Source: Puteibacter caeruleilacunae
GTDB taxonomy: Bacteria > Bacteroidota > Bacteroidia > Bacteroidales > Prolixibacteraceae
Length of the DNA: 61,299 nucleotides
NCBI GenBank assembly: GCA_005217565.1
Contig: SJCO01000024.1
Location: 272-61,570 of the forward strand
Direction of reading: 5' to 3'
Positions 1-8,571 of the stretch are shown piece by piece. The translations under genes were made by a program, and so were the position numbers. Every line of letters begins with the position of its first letter. Within the stretch, counting starts at the first letter, position 1. The notes below the pieces were generated by a model. It had not been told where the DNA came from and did no database searches. It saw only the letters and a program-made list of their open reading frames with translations.

Positions 1-47
1 CTCTCTTCCCCTCGCGCCTTGCGGCTTTCAGTTTCTCGAAGCGGCTG

Positions 48-80
48 CAAAGATAAATCATTTTATCTTTAACTTCCAAA
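48..80 (-). promoter_or_regulatory. Bacteroidota-type promoter P2, leftward, probably of an rRNA operon
   Basis: On the minus strand a TATCTTTG -7 box (48-55) lies 21 bases after a TTTG -33 element (77-80), matching the phylum consensus TTTG-N19..21-TAnnTTTG. The sequence that follows runs off the left edge of the window. The -7 box and the GC-rich leader after it resemble the region ahead of 16S rRNA in this phylum, but no rRNA body is visible, so the target is inference. Confidence 0.6.
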
Positions 81-228
81 ACATTTTTGAGATTTTTTTT
101 TTGAAGCTTTTTCAAGTCGTCTTTACCCGACTTCCTATCTCGAAAATCCGTAAACTCAAACTTCGAAATCAGCCCAAAAAATTGGCCTCTTCATTTCCTC
201 ATTGAACGTCTTGCTGTAAAAGCGGGTG

Positions 229-260
229 CAAATATAGAGCTTCACCCCTATCACACCAAA
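229..260 (-). promoter_or_regulatory. Bacteroidota-type promoter P1, leftward, tandem to the one at 48-80
   Basis: The minus strand has TATATTTG (229-236) preceded by TTTG (257-260) with a 20-base spacer. Downstream is GCACCCGCTTTT and then GACGTTCAATGAGG, a leader style commonly seen before 16S genes in Bacteroidota. Together with the promoter 180 bases further left it makes a tandem promoter pair reading out of the window. The rRNA assignment is inferred from the leader style and the double promoter. Confidence 0.6.
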
Positions 261-299
261 TCTTTTCACGCCTTTTTTCAAACCTTTTTCTTAACTAAC

Positions 300-1430
300 T
301 CTGTATCTGAGAGAAAAAATGCATGGAAAATTTGAATGGCAATTCGGACCTTTCATTATTCAAAAAACATACACAATATATTATAATAGGGATACCAAAA
401 ACGCACACTAGGAACATGAAAAACGGTTACGCCTGGAGACAGGAATCTGCAAAAAAAGTACTCGAAACATCAAAAATTGTTACCTAAACAAGAAAAAGAT
501 ACTTCTAAAAAACGGTAAAAAGGTGAAAGAAGACCGAAATCCACCTTCAAAAAGCTACAAAAAGGAGTCTCAAACTCGAAAAAACACTTCATAAATTCCG
601 AAAAAAGGAGTTTCAAAAAAGGATTTTCCTCTGATCATAGGGATATATCGGGTCATATTTCCTCATTAAATCTTAAAATTCCCACAAATTCAAGACAGAA
701 ATAAAACATCAAAAGTGAATTTTACTTCATAAAACCACACCAATAATTCGTAAAAAAGAGAAATACCGTCTAACAGAACATCGATTTTAGGCAAACTAAT
801 ACACCATATCCGCTAAAATACAGTCATCACAACCGGAAGTTTTATAAAAATTGAAGATCGAAACACTGAAAAATAACATCTACAGCCCAAATAGATCACC
901 AAAATTCCTGCTTAAATATATTTTCTCCACACCAGAACTGAATCCAATCTCCGGAAAATAGCTTTTGGAACGTTCACATCAATTTCAACATATCATCAGA
1001 GAAATACAAGAGCACATTCAGCCTTCTTTACACACACTTTTATACCTATTCTCTACAAAGCCATAGGTATCCCCTACAAAATCCCTACTATTCCCTACGG
1101 ATTTCTATGCTTGGGGTAAGGAAGGTATAAGGAGGGGGTAAGGGCAACTAATCATCAAGTAACACCTCATAACAATTAATAATTCCTCACGAAAAAATCA
1201 CAATACACTATATTAAGGCATTTTAGACAACCACAACATATCATTTTCAAAACGTCACGTTCACAACACCCCCTTTCAAAAAACCTCTGAATCTCCAGGA
1301 ATTTCCCAGAAGGTTAGGTAGAGAGGATTAATCGGAGAAGAACAGGGAGTAACATCAACTATAAAATGAGAAAGTCAAAAGAGGTGATACAATTACTGCC
1401 AAAACCAAACGATGAATCCAACAAAACATT
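300..1430. other. Long gene-free AT-rich stretch
   Basis: About 1.1 kb without a credible gene on either strand. The top strand is strongly A-rich, especially at 400-630. The 13-mer AAAAAGGAGTYTC appears at 559-571 and again at 602-614. A block of 10-11 bp periodic repeats at 1051-1145 is listed separately. The stretch lies between the leftward rRNA-like promoters and the terminator of the acyl-CoA dehydrogenase operon. No conserved RNA was recognised by eye. Confidence 0.6.
1051..1145. repeat. Island of 10-11 bp periodic degenerate repeats
   Basis: The left half has pyrimidine-rich units with CCCTAC at 1072, 1083 and 1093 and CTCTAC at 1051, which is 10-11 base spacing. The right half has purine-rich 11-base units: GGGGTAAGGAA (1113), GGTATAAGGAG (1124) and GGGGTAAGGGC (1135). 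The strand switch from C-rich to G-rich and the helical-turn spacing are read directly from the sequence. The function is unknown. A similar island lies at 5530-5634. Confidence 0.6.
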
Positions 1431-1462
1431 AAAAAAGGGATTCACTGAATGTGAATCCCTTT
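1431..1462 (-). terminator. Rho-independent terminator of the etfBA-acyl-CoA dehydrogenase operon
   Basis: A perfect 12-bp inverted repeat, AAAGGGATTCAC (1434-1445) and GTGAATCCCTTT (1451-1462), has a 5-base loop. Read on the minus strand it ends in a run of T. It lies 22 bases past the stop codon of the acyl-CoA dehydrogenase gene. Confidence 0.85.
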
Positions 1463-1483
1463 GAATGTATGAATAATAATAAA

Positions 1484-3190
1484 TTATCCAATCTTATAGT
1501 TACCCAAATCATCGATAGATGATGTACGGATATACTCAGCGTGACCACGTACCTCAGCTTTCGCCATGTTAACATACGCCTTCAACGACTTCAAGTATGA
1601 CATATCACGATTACAGTCATAAATCAACAAGTAACTCATAACAATATGACCAGCCATCTCAACCATACGACGTGCGTGGTAATCGACAAACTCAGTATCA
1701 TGTTCAGCAGTTACTTTACGTACAGCCTCTTCGTAATCAGCAGTAAGCATGATCAAAGTACGACGGAAAGATTCCAATTCAGGTTTAATTTCCATTTTTT
1801 CGTACTCACGAATCTTATTAAGGTATCCACCTGTTGTAACACCACGAATAGCTGCAACAACCTGTAGCTGAGTTGTACCTTCATAGATAGTAGTAATACG
1901 AGCATCACGATAGATACGTTCTACTGGATAGTCCTTCATAAAACCAGAACCACCATGAATCTGTACCGCATCGTAAGCCAATTGGTTACTATACTCTGAA
2001 GACATACCTTTTAGAAGTGGAGTAAAGAAATCAGCTAATTTCTGATATTTCTTCATTTCCTGACGCTCTTCTTTCTCAAGCTTACGCTCTTCAGAAATAT
2101 GCATATATGTCTTATATACATCAACGTAACGAGCTGTTTCATATAACAATGAACGAGAAGCATCAAGCTTCGCCTTCATGTTAGTCAGCATTTCATATAC
2201 AGCTGGGAATTGAATAATTGGCTTACCAAACTGCTCACGTTCTTTTGCATACTGTAATGCTTCGCGATATGCTGCTTCAGAAACACCAACCGATTGTGCA
2301 CCAATACCTAGACGAGCACCGTTCATCAATGCCATTACGTATTTGATCAATCCCATCTTACGAGCACCAACTAATTCAGCTGGAGCATCAGTAAATACCA
2401 ATTCACAAGTAGGAGAACCGATAATACCCATCTTATGCTCGATACGACGAACAACAACACCTCCGTTGTTTTTATCGTGGATGAACATAGAAAGACCACG
2501 ACCATCATTGGTACCTTCCTCTGAACGTGCCAACACTAATGAAATGTCACCATCTCCGTTAGTAATGAAACGCTTAACACCATTCAACAACCACTTACCA
2601 CTCTCTTCGTCGTAAGTCGCTTTCAACTGAACTGCTTGAAGGTCAGAACCAGCATCAGGCTCAGTCAAATCCATTGCCATAGTTTCACCCTGGCAAACGC
2701 GAGTCAAATATTTTTCTTTTTGCTCTTCATCAGCAAACTCATTGATTGTTTCAGCACAATCCTGAAGTCCCCAGATATTTACAAAACCTGCATCAGCACG
2801 AGATACAACATCCGCAGCCATGATGTAAGGTACGATCGGGAAGTTCAATCCACCAAAACGACGAGGAAGAGACATTCCCATCAAACCTGCCTGATTTAAG
2901 GCATCAAGGTTAATTTGAGTACCGTCGGCATACTTCACATGACCATCAATTACTTCTGGTCCCTGAGCATCAACGCCCTCTGCATTAGGAGCAACAATCT
3001 CTCCACAAATTTCTCCAACTACCTCTAGAACTTTATCGAAACTGTCGATTGCATCTTCATAATCAACAGGAGCATAGTCAAAGTTATCTTTTTCAGTAAA
3101 ATTCCGCTCTTTCAAGCTAACAATCTTCTCCATCAATGGATGGGTAAGATGGAATTTCATTGCTTCATTATCTGTATAAAAATTAGCCAT
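1484..3190 (-). CDS. Acyl-CoA dehydrogenase
   Basis: An FAD-dependent enzyme that introduces the alpha-beta double bond into an acyl-CoA and passes electrons to the electron-transfer flavoprotein. The N-terminal helical, middle beta and C-terminal helical domains are in the usual order. The FAD/substrate segment AMDLTEPDAGSD is near residue 172, QIHGGSGF is near 410, and the IYEGTTQLQ motif has the likely catalytic base Glu437. At 568 residues it is longer than classical short-chain enzymes (about 380). It carries an insertion of charged residues around 366-385 and about 110 extra residues at the C-terminus, as in the large Bacteroidota subfamily. It is the last gene of the operon etfB-etfA-dehydrogenase, 22 bases after etfA, and a terminator follows. 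The chain-length preference cannot be read from sequence. Confidence 0.93.
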   Translation of the reverse strand: MANFYTDNEAMKFHLTHPLMEKIVSLKERNFTEKDNFDYAPVDYEDAIDSFDKVLEVVGEICGEIVAPNAEGVDAQGPEVIDGHVKYADGTQINLDALNQAGLMGMSLPRRFGGLNFPIVPYIMAADVVSRADAGFVNIWGLQDCAETINEFADEEQKEKYLTRVCQGETMAMDLTEPDAGSDLQAVQLKATYDEESGKWLLNGVKRFITNGDGDISLVLARSEEGTNDGRGLSMFIHDKNNGGVVVRRIEHKMGIIGSPTCELVFTDAPAELVGARKMGLIKYVMALMNGARLGIGAQSVGVSEAAYREALQYAKEREQFGKPIIQFPAVYEMLTNMKAKLDASRSLLYETARYVDVYKTYMHISEERKLEKEERQEMKKYQKLADFFTPLLKGMSSEYSNQLAYDAVQIHGGSGFMKDYPVERIYRDARITTIYEGTTQLQVVAAIRGVTTGGYLNKIREYEKMEIKPELESFRRTLIMLTADYEEAVRKVTAEHDTEFVDYHARRMVEMAGHIVMSYLLIYDCNRDMSYLKSLKAYVNMAKAEVRGHAEYIRTSSIDDLGNYKIG

Positions 3191-3212
3191 TGTTTCAGAT
3201 TTTTCCGATTAC

Positions 3213-4232
3213 TTACTTGGTGTTCTGCTTGTAGAACTTAATCATTTTTGGCACAACCTCTGCAACATCGCCAGTAATAACATAGTCGGCAATTGCATTG
3301 ATTGGAGCATTAGGATCAGTATTGATAGAAATAATCTGAGCCGACTCCTCCATACCTGCACGGTGCTGTACCTGTCCTGAGATACCGCAAGCGATATATA
3401 ATTTTGGACGAACAGTTACACCTGTCTGACCAATCTGACGCTCATGGTCAGCATAACCAGCATCAACAGCTGCACGCGAAGCACCAACTTCACCACCAAG
3501 AACAGCAGCTAATTCGTGCAATAAATCAAAGTTTTCCTTCGATCCAACACCATAACCTCCGGCAATTACAACCTGAGCACCTTTGATGTTCACTTTACTC
3601 TTCTCCAAGTGACGTTCAATGATCTCAACAGCGAAATCTTCATCTGAAACATACTTGTTTACATCAAGAGCTTTAACTTCACCTTTGTAATTTTCATCGC
3701 GAACCTCTTTCTTCATTACACCTTCACGAACGGTTGCCATCTGTGGGCGACAGTCAGGGTTAATGATAGTTGCAATAATATTACCACCGAAAGCAGGACG
3801 AATCTGGTAAAGTAAATTTTCGTACTTCTTCTTTGCTTTCTTGTCTTCGTGATCACCAATAATCAAACTAGTACAATCAGCAGTTAATCCGCTATGAAGA
3901 GCAGAAGAAACACGAGGTCCCAAATCACGACCAATTGAACTTGCACCCATCAAAGCAATCTGAGGCTTTACTTCCTGGAACAACTTCACAACAATAGAAG
4001 TGTGAGGTTGAGTAGTATATGGGTATAATCTTTTATCATCAGCGGTGTAAAGTGTATCAACACCGAAAGGTAGAATCTGCTTTTCAATACCTTCTAAACC
4101 TGAACCAATAGCAATTGCTTCAAGATCACACTTTAATTCGTCAGCAAGTGAACGTCCTTTGGTCAAGAGCTCTTGACTCACTTCAGCCACTACACCGTCT
4201 TCTATTTCACAGTAAACAAATACACTATTCAT
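3213..4232 (-). CDS. etfA: Electron-transfer flavoprotein, alpha subunit
   Basis: The alpha subunit of the heterodimeric flavoprotein that takes electrons from acyl-CoA dehydrogenases; it binds the FAD. The C-terminal FAD domain is clear: a GGYGVGSKENF start near residue 226, then GASRAAVDAGYADHERQIG, TGVTVRPKLYIACGISG and SINTDPNAPI. At 339 residues it has the usual length. It sits between etfB (26 bases upstream) and the acyl-CoA dehydrogenase (22 bases downstream) on the minus strand, so the three are almost certainly one transcript. That linkage suggests this ETF is dedicated to the neighbouring dehydrogenase. A bifurcating ETF cannot be excluded from sequence alone. Confidence 0.95.
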   Translation of the reverse strand: MNSVFVYCEIEDGVVAEVSQELLTKGRSLADELKCDLEAIAIGSGLEGIEKQILPFGVDTLYTADDKRLYPYTTQPHTSIVVKLFQEVKPQIALMGASSIGRDLGPRVSSALHSGLTADCTSLIIGDHEDKKAKKKYENLLYQIRPAFGGNIIATIINPDCRPQMATVREGVMKKEVRDENYKGEVKALDVNKYVSDEDFAVEIIERHLEKSKVNIKGAQVVIAGGYGVGSKENFDLLHELAAVLGGEVGASRAAVDAGYADHERQIGQTGVTVRPKLYIACGISGQVQHRAGMEESAQIISINTDPNAPINAIADYVITGDVAEVVPKMIKFYKQNTK

Positions 4233-4258
4233 TTCTTCTGTTTTTTGTTCAATAAAAA

Positions 4259-5146
4259 TTAACCAATAACGTGGCTTTCAATTAACTCTTTCATTAGGCT
4301 ATCGATATCCTCATCTGCTGTAGATAATTTCTTCGCTTCTTTAGCCTGCAACACAACGTTCTCAATCTTTTTCACTTTTGTAGGAGAACCAGACAATCCA
4401 AGTTGCTCATGGTCAACTTCGATATCGCTAACAGTTAACTCTTTGATCGTTAACCATGGACGTTCATCATACAAGTGTGTATAATCTTGAGTTTCATTCT
4501 GCAACTCATTAAGTGTTTTAGCATGCTTAAATTTCATCAAGCGCTTAGCATTTCTTGAGCGACAATCAGGAGCAGATCCAGTTACAGTAACAACTAAAGG
4601 AAGTTTAGTACGAACAGTTTCAACACCATTTTCAAGTCGACGTACAACTTTCAATTTGTTTCCTTTTTCTGCTACAATTTCTTCAGCGTATGTAATTTGG
4701 TTTAATCCTAACTTTTCAGCAACCTGTGGTCCTACCTGAGCGGTATCACCGTCAATCGCCTGACGACCAGCAACAATTAGATCAACTTTACCAAGTTCTT
4801 TAACAGCTTGAGATAAAGCATATGAAGTAGCTAAAGTATCAGAACCAGCAAAAGCTCTGTCGGTAAGTAACACACCTCCATCAGCTCCACGGTACATTCC
4901 TTCTCTAATTATCTCAGCAGCACGTCCTGGTCCCATTGTAAGAATAGTCACAGTCGTTCCTGGTACAGCATCTTTTACTCTAAGTGCCTGCTCAAGTGCA
5001 TTCAAATCCTCCGGGTTGAAAATTGCAGGTAATGCAGCACGGTTAACGGTTCCGTCAGCTTTCATTGCATCCTTACCTACATTCCGGGTATCTGGCACTT
5101 GCTTGGCAAGAACAATAATATTTAATCCCTTCATGTCAATTAACAT
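4259..5146 (-). CDS. etfB: Electron-transfer flavoprotein, beta subunit
   Basis: The beta subunit of the ETF heterodimer, first gene of the leftward operon. It shows the family start MKGLNIIVLAKQVPDT, the AMP-binding segment GRQAIDGDTAQVGPQVAEKLG, and the RSRNAKRLMKFKHAK stretch before the C-terminal arm. At 295 residues it is longer than classical EtfB (about 255). Two ATG starts are possible: 5144-5146 (MLIDMKG) and 5132-5134 (MKG), and the second fits the family N-terminus better. A Bacteroidota promoter lies directly upstream at 5164-5194. Confidence 0.95.
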   Translation of the reverse strand: MLIDMKGLNIIVLAKQVPDTRNVGKDAMKADGTVNRAALPAIFNPEDLNALEQALRVKDAVPGTTVTILTMGPGRAAEIIREGMYRGADGGVLLTDRAFAGSDTLATSYALSQAVKELGKVDLIVAGRQAIDGDTAQVGPQVAEKLGLNQITYAEEIVAEKGNKLKVVRRLENGVETVRTKLPLVVTVTGSAPDCRSRNAKRLMKFKHAKTLNELQNETQDYTHLYDERPWLTIKELTVSDIEVDHEQLGLSGSPTKVKKIENVVLQAKEAKKLSTADEDIDSLMKELIESHVIG

Positions 5147-5163
5147 TTTTAAAATATGGTGAG

Positions 5164-5194
5164 CAAATATAAAAATTCACCTTTTAGAAATCAA
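5164..5194 (-). promoter_or_regulatory. Promoter of the etfB-etfA-acyl-CoA dehydrogenase operon
   Basis: The minus strand carries TATATTTG (5164-5171) with a TTG -33 element at 5192-5194, spacer 20. It ends 18 bases before the first possible etfB start codon, so the leader is very short. The match to the phylum consensus is good. Confidence 0.7.
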
Positions 5195-5949
5195 GGTAAT
5201 AACGATAGTAGTATTACTAAACCGATTCACACACCTCTTTTCACGCGTAATTCAATTATGGAATACCCGAAAAGAGTCGCTGAACAGTGCTACAATCAAG
5301 CTATTAAAACAATCTACTCCATTTTTCGAAAATTTCTTAAGCAACACACTCCCTCATTAATTTAAAATGAATTTATTTTATAACACACTCATTTTCTATA
5401 GAATTATTTGTTTTAATGAGTCAATAACTATAATTCGATATTAAGATAACGGCAAGTCAAATCTACGTGATTCTGTCCTTAACTAAATCCCCCCTCTGAT
5501 CATCACTAAGCCTCCTTGCCCTCACCTCTCTTACTGCACTCTTACTGGACACTTACTAGACACTTACTACTCTTAGTGGTAAAAGCCCTGTATTTGTGGT
5601 GTATTTGTAGTGTAACGTAGTAAGATTTGGGGTATTATTGAGAATACTGATGGATTGTAATGACTATTTAAACAGATTATTTGGACCTTATCGATGCATT
5701 AGTAGTGCAACAAATTTAGTCAATTAACACAATTTCAACAAGTAAATATTTGTCTAAGGATAACTCAACAACAAACTGCTTAACTAAAGAATTTCCAACA
5801 TTCACTAAGTCCGAGTTATGATTAACACACCAACACCTATCACTCATCAATTAAATCATTATCAGAGGCATAACCTCTCCAAGAACGTTTCTTGATTAAG
5901 ATATTTTTTCTTAATTTAGGTTTCTGAAAACAACTTAAATACCCTGATT
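5195..5949. other. Gene-free region between etfB and the Hint gene
   Basis: About 750 bases with no convincing gene; a short open frame at 5156-5365 overlaps the etfB promoter and is not believed. The region holds the 11-bp repeat island at 5530-5634. An AT-rich stretch (5640-5949) follows, in which no TAnnTTTG box was recognised close to the start of the Hint gene. Confidence 0.6.
5530..5634. repeat. Island of 11-bp tandem degenerate repeats
   Basis: CTTACT recurs at 5530, 5541, 5552 and 5563, exactly 11 bases apart, within units of the type CTTACTnGACA. It is followed by G/T-rich 11-base units TATTTGTGGTG (5591), TATTTGTAGTG (5602), TAACGTAGTAA (5613) and GATTTGGGGTA (5624). CTTACTAC (5563-5570) is the exact inverse of GTAGTAAG (5617-5624), so the two halves could pair. 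The layout mirrors the island at 1051-1145. Confidence 0.7.
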
Positions 5950-6987
5950 ATGAAAGCACTTATTGCAATAACAATACTGCTTTGCAGTTATTTCCAATTG
6001 GCTTCTCAAAATCCTGAGTTCTTACAACATAGAAATAACAATAACGTTAATCCGCAATTAAAACCGGAATGCGATATTTCCCAAAGAGACATACACTGTT
6101 TTATAAAAGGCACACCAATCACAATGTGTAACGATTCTGTAAAGACTATTGAGACACTTGTGCCTGGAGATACCATTGCTACATGGAATCCAAAATCCAA
6201 ATCACTTGAACCTGCAATTATAGAGCAACTAGAAAAGACGGCGCACAACGAGTTGGTTCGTTACTATTTTGAAAGCAGCAAGACCATAACTGTAACTCAG
6301 GACCATCCCTTTTTACTAAAAGATAAAGGCTGGTGTTCGCTTCGTCCGGATCTTTCAAGTATTTACAAAGGATTTCAATCTATTAAGCAATTAGAACCAG
6401 GGGATATTTTCCTTAGCATAATCAATCAACAAATCACAGATGATCAGATAACGCAAATAGCTTTTCTAAAAAAGCCACAGGAGACCTATACCATTTCTCG
6501 TTTGAGTTCTGGATCGAACTTTATAGCTAATGGTTATATTGTCGGTGTTGAACAGCTATCATCCGAAGCAATCGCCTCAACATATAAATTTACTATTCAA
6601 GTTGACAAAGAAGAATCAAACTTCCCTTCAAGTGTTTTTGTAAAAATTGAAAATCATCGAGATCATCTGTCTTTGAGTAATTTTCTTTTGTTTATCTATT
6701 CCGATTCTGAATCATATTGTGGCACTGTCGAACAGTTCAGATACAACTCCTCTCCATTAGTCTTAGGAAAAGATTCAATTCTCGCCAAAAATCTATATCT
6801 TAACGACTTCGAGTTTAAATCATTAAAATCAGCTGAAATAAAAGAACTAAGTAAAATCAAACAAACCATATCCAACTGTGATGAATATAGGATAGTAGCA
6901 ACTTTTTTTGATCCATCACGCAGGAATAATCCTTATGAAAGCAATTTAAATCGACGCTCTAATATGCTAAAAATCAAAACTAAATAA
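5950..6987 (+). CDS. Exported Hint-domain (hedgehog/intein-type) protein
   Basis: An N-terminal signal peptide (about residues 1-20) leads into a short linker and then a Hint fold at about 50-202. It has a block-A cysteine (Cys50, in HCFIKGTPI), a VPGD turn at 71-74, the block-B TxxH motif (T116-Q-D-H119 in VTQDHPFLL) and the closing strand motif SNFIANGYIVG (189-199). In self-splicing or self-cleaving relatives the end is usually H-N followed by a nucleophile; here the final HN is absent (VGVE), so splicing is unlikely. N-S acyl shift at Cys50 is still conceivable. A C-terminal domain of about 140 residues has no fold I recognise. It is the first gene of the exported-protein stretch, and a lipoprotein gene follows after 15 bases. 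The Hint call is confident; activity is unknown. Confidence 0.8.
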   Translation: MKALIAITILLCSYFQLASQNPEFLQHRNNNNVNPQLKPECDISQRDIHCFIKGTPITMCNDSVKTIETLVPGDTIATWNPKSKSLEPAIIEQLEKTAHNELVRYYFESSKTITVTQDHPFLLKDKGWCSLRPDLSSIYKGFQSIKQLEPGDIFLSIINQQITDDQITQIAFLKKPQETYTISRLSSGSNFIANGYIVGVEQLSSEAIASTYKFTIQVDKEESNFPSSVFVKIENHRDHLSLSNFLLFIYSDSESYCGTVEQFRYNSSPLVLGKDSILAKNLYLNDFEFKSLKSAEIKELSKIKQTISNCDEYRIVATFFDPSRRNNPYESNLNRRSNMLKIKTK

Positions 6988-7002
6988 TCTTTACACACTA
7001 TT

Positions 7003-7431
7003 ATGAAAACAATCCTAATCTTCAGTTCAATAGCAATGATATTGCTATTATCCTCATGCGGTTTTTCATTTTCCTTTAAAAACAACATCGAATTAAAACA
7101 GAGAACCATTCAGGGGAAAGAATACACGTTCTCCAACCACGCCAAATGTCAGAATTTTAAGCTTTTCTTCAAGAAGTCGAACACGATTGAAAATCATATC
7201 ATGTTTTATGGTGCCGGTAAAGCGATTGACAAAACAATATCTGACAATGAGTTTAAGGAGAAATGTAATCTTAATACCAATGACATTGTTTTGGTGGACA
7301 GTGTTTCCTTTTCCATAAATGATCAACAAAGCAAAATTGACTTATTCTATTACATGACAGTCAATAAATTTCAAAAGAAAACTGAAATTCTCACATTAAT
7401 TAAAGATAAGCAAAACTGGGAGTTAAAGTAA
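7003..7431 (+). CDS. Small lipoprotein of unknown function
   Basis: A 142-residue protein with a type II signal peptide: a hydrophobic stretch and the lipobox LSSC with Cys19. The mature part is beta-rich in appearance, lysine-rich, and has no motif I recognise. It starts 15 bases after the Hint-domain gene on the same strand, so co-transcription is likely. It could be a partner, substrate or immunity-like companion of that protein, but nothing in the sequence shows which. Confidence 0.75.
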   Translation: MKTILIFSSIAMILLLSSCGFSFSFKNNIELKQRTIQGKEYTFSNHAKCQNFKLFFKKSNTIENHIMFYGAGKAIDKTISDNEFKEKCNLNTNDIVLVDSVSFSINDQQSKIDLFYYMTVNKFQKKTEILTLIKDKQNWELK

Positions 7432-7641
7432 TTATGATCAATTTTTACATCGAATTGAAAACATTAACAGAAAAATATTTCTAATTTTACAGGTATAATT
7501 AATATTTTTTATTGCACCAATTCATTGTTTTAGTAGATTATCTTTTTTCGAACAACACCAACCTGTTGTATTATTACACAAGGTACTACCCTAACATTAA
7601 GAATTCCTGCATGTTAATTTCTATTTAATCATTTAATTATC

Positions 7642-8472
7642 ATGAAAAAGTTAGTTTATTGCATTCTATTTTTAGGAGTTATTTCTCCCTTATTTTCCCT
7701 TGCACAAGATTCTGACAACCTTAAATCGCCCCAGGAAAAGTCATGGATGATTGAAGTAAACTTCGATCCGTTTAATGATGATGGGGTATTTAGCTTTGAT
7801 CAATTACAAGCTAAATATCGCTTAAATAATAAAACATCATTGAGGTTGGGACTAGATTTAAACTACAAGCATAACTCTACCTCTTCTGATGACTATGCAC
7901 TTGAATCGTCGACAAAAAATACACTTTCTGAGCGATCGTTCTTATTTGGTTTCCGTCCTGGAATAGAGTTTAGGATTCTTGAGAATACGAAAATTTCTCC
8001 ATACTGGGGAGCAGAATTAGCATTTCTAAGCAAATCATCGTCGTCAAAATACGTTGATTACAAAAGAAGGAACAGTTATGGCGACGAAATTTATGATAGA
8101 ACAACTCTTGAAATAGATGGAGCATGGCGCAGTATTACCCATCAGTATATGGAAAATACTAGCGGCTATGGATATTCATATAGAGAATATACTACCACTA
8201 ATTATAATGGAGAAAGATCATACTCTTCATTCGGCTTTAACCTATTGCTAGGTACCGATGTATATCTTATCAAGAATTTATATTTTGGATTTGAAGTTGG
8301 TTTAGGTTACAATGTAAAGAAATACAAAAAGATCAAGCTGGTTTCTGTTAGTCCAGAAGAAAGAAATCATCGTATTGTTATGACAACAGAAAGAACAACT
8401 TACCCTTCAAGCAAGTCGAAAGAAATCGACTTCTATAGCAATAATGCCATTCGAGTAGGTGTATATTTCTAG
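7642..8472 (+). CDS. Outer membrane beta-barrel protein, unknown function
   Basis: A 276-residue protein with a signal peptide ending near SLAQ (residue 22). The mature chain shows alternating hydrophobic and polar strands, many Tyr/Ser residues, and a final strand NNAIRVGVYF ending in an aromatic residue, as outer membrane barrels do. Segments such as KTSLRLGLDLNY, ERSFLFGFRPGIEF and LYFGFEVGLGYNV read as barrel strands. The loop at about 135-190 is rich in Tyr and Ser. It stands alone between a 210-base gap and a strong terminator at 8482. The role is unknown. Confidence 0.8.
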   Translation: MKKLVYCILFLGVISPLFSLAQDSDNLKSPQEKSWMIEVNFDPFNDDGVFSFDQLQAKYRLNNKTSLRLGLDLNYKHNSTSSDDYALESSTKNTLSERSFLFGFRPGIEFRILENTKISPYWGAELAFLSKSSSSKYVDYKRRNSYGDEIYDRTTLEIDGAWRSITHQYMENTSGYGYSYREYTTTNYNGERSYSSFGFNLLLGTDVYLIKNLYFGFEVGLGYNVKKYKKIKLVSVSPEERNHRIVMTTERTTYPSSKSKEIDFYSNNAIRVGVYF

Positions 8473-8481
8473 TCTTTAAGG

Positions 8482-8521
8482 AATAATGATAGACCAGAGA
8501 AATGGTCTATCATTATTTTTT
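8482..8521 (+). terminator. Strong rho-independent terminator after the barrel gene
   Basis: A perfect 15-bp stem, AATAATGATAGACCA (8482-8496) and its complement (8503-8517), has a 6-base loop and is followed by a T run. It separates the barrel gene from the thioredoxin fusion gene at 8572, which therefore likely has its own promoter. Confidence 0.88.
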
Positions 8522-8571
8522 CATTCAATAACTAAAACCTCAACCTCTCATTCTTAAAACAATCACCTTTC

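Noticed and set aside
5156-5365. 69-codon open frame on the plus strand upstream of etfB
   Set aside because: It overlaps the etfB promoter, has no family resemblance and no promoter of its own.
5530-5634. CRISPR-like array
   Set aside because: The repeat units are 11 bp and contiguous without spacers, and there are no cas genes in the window.
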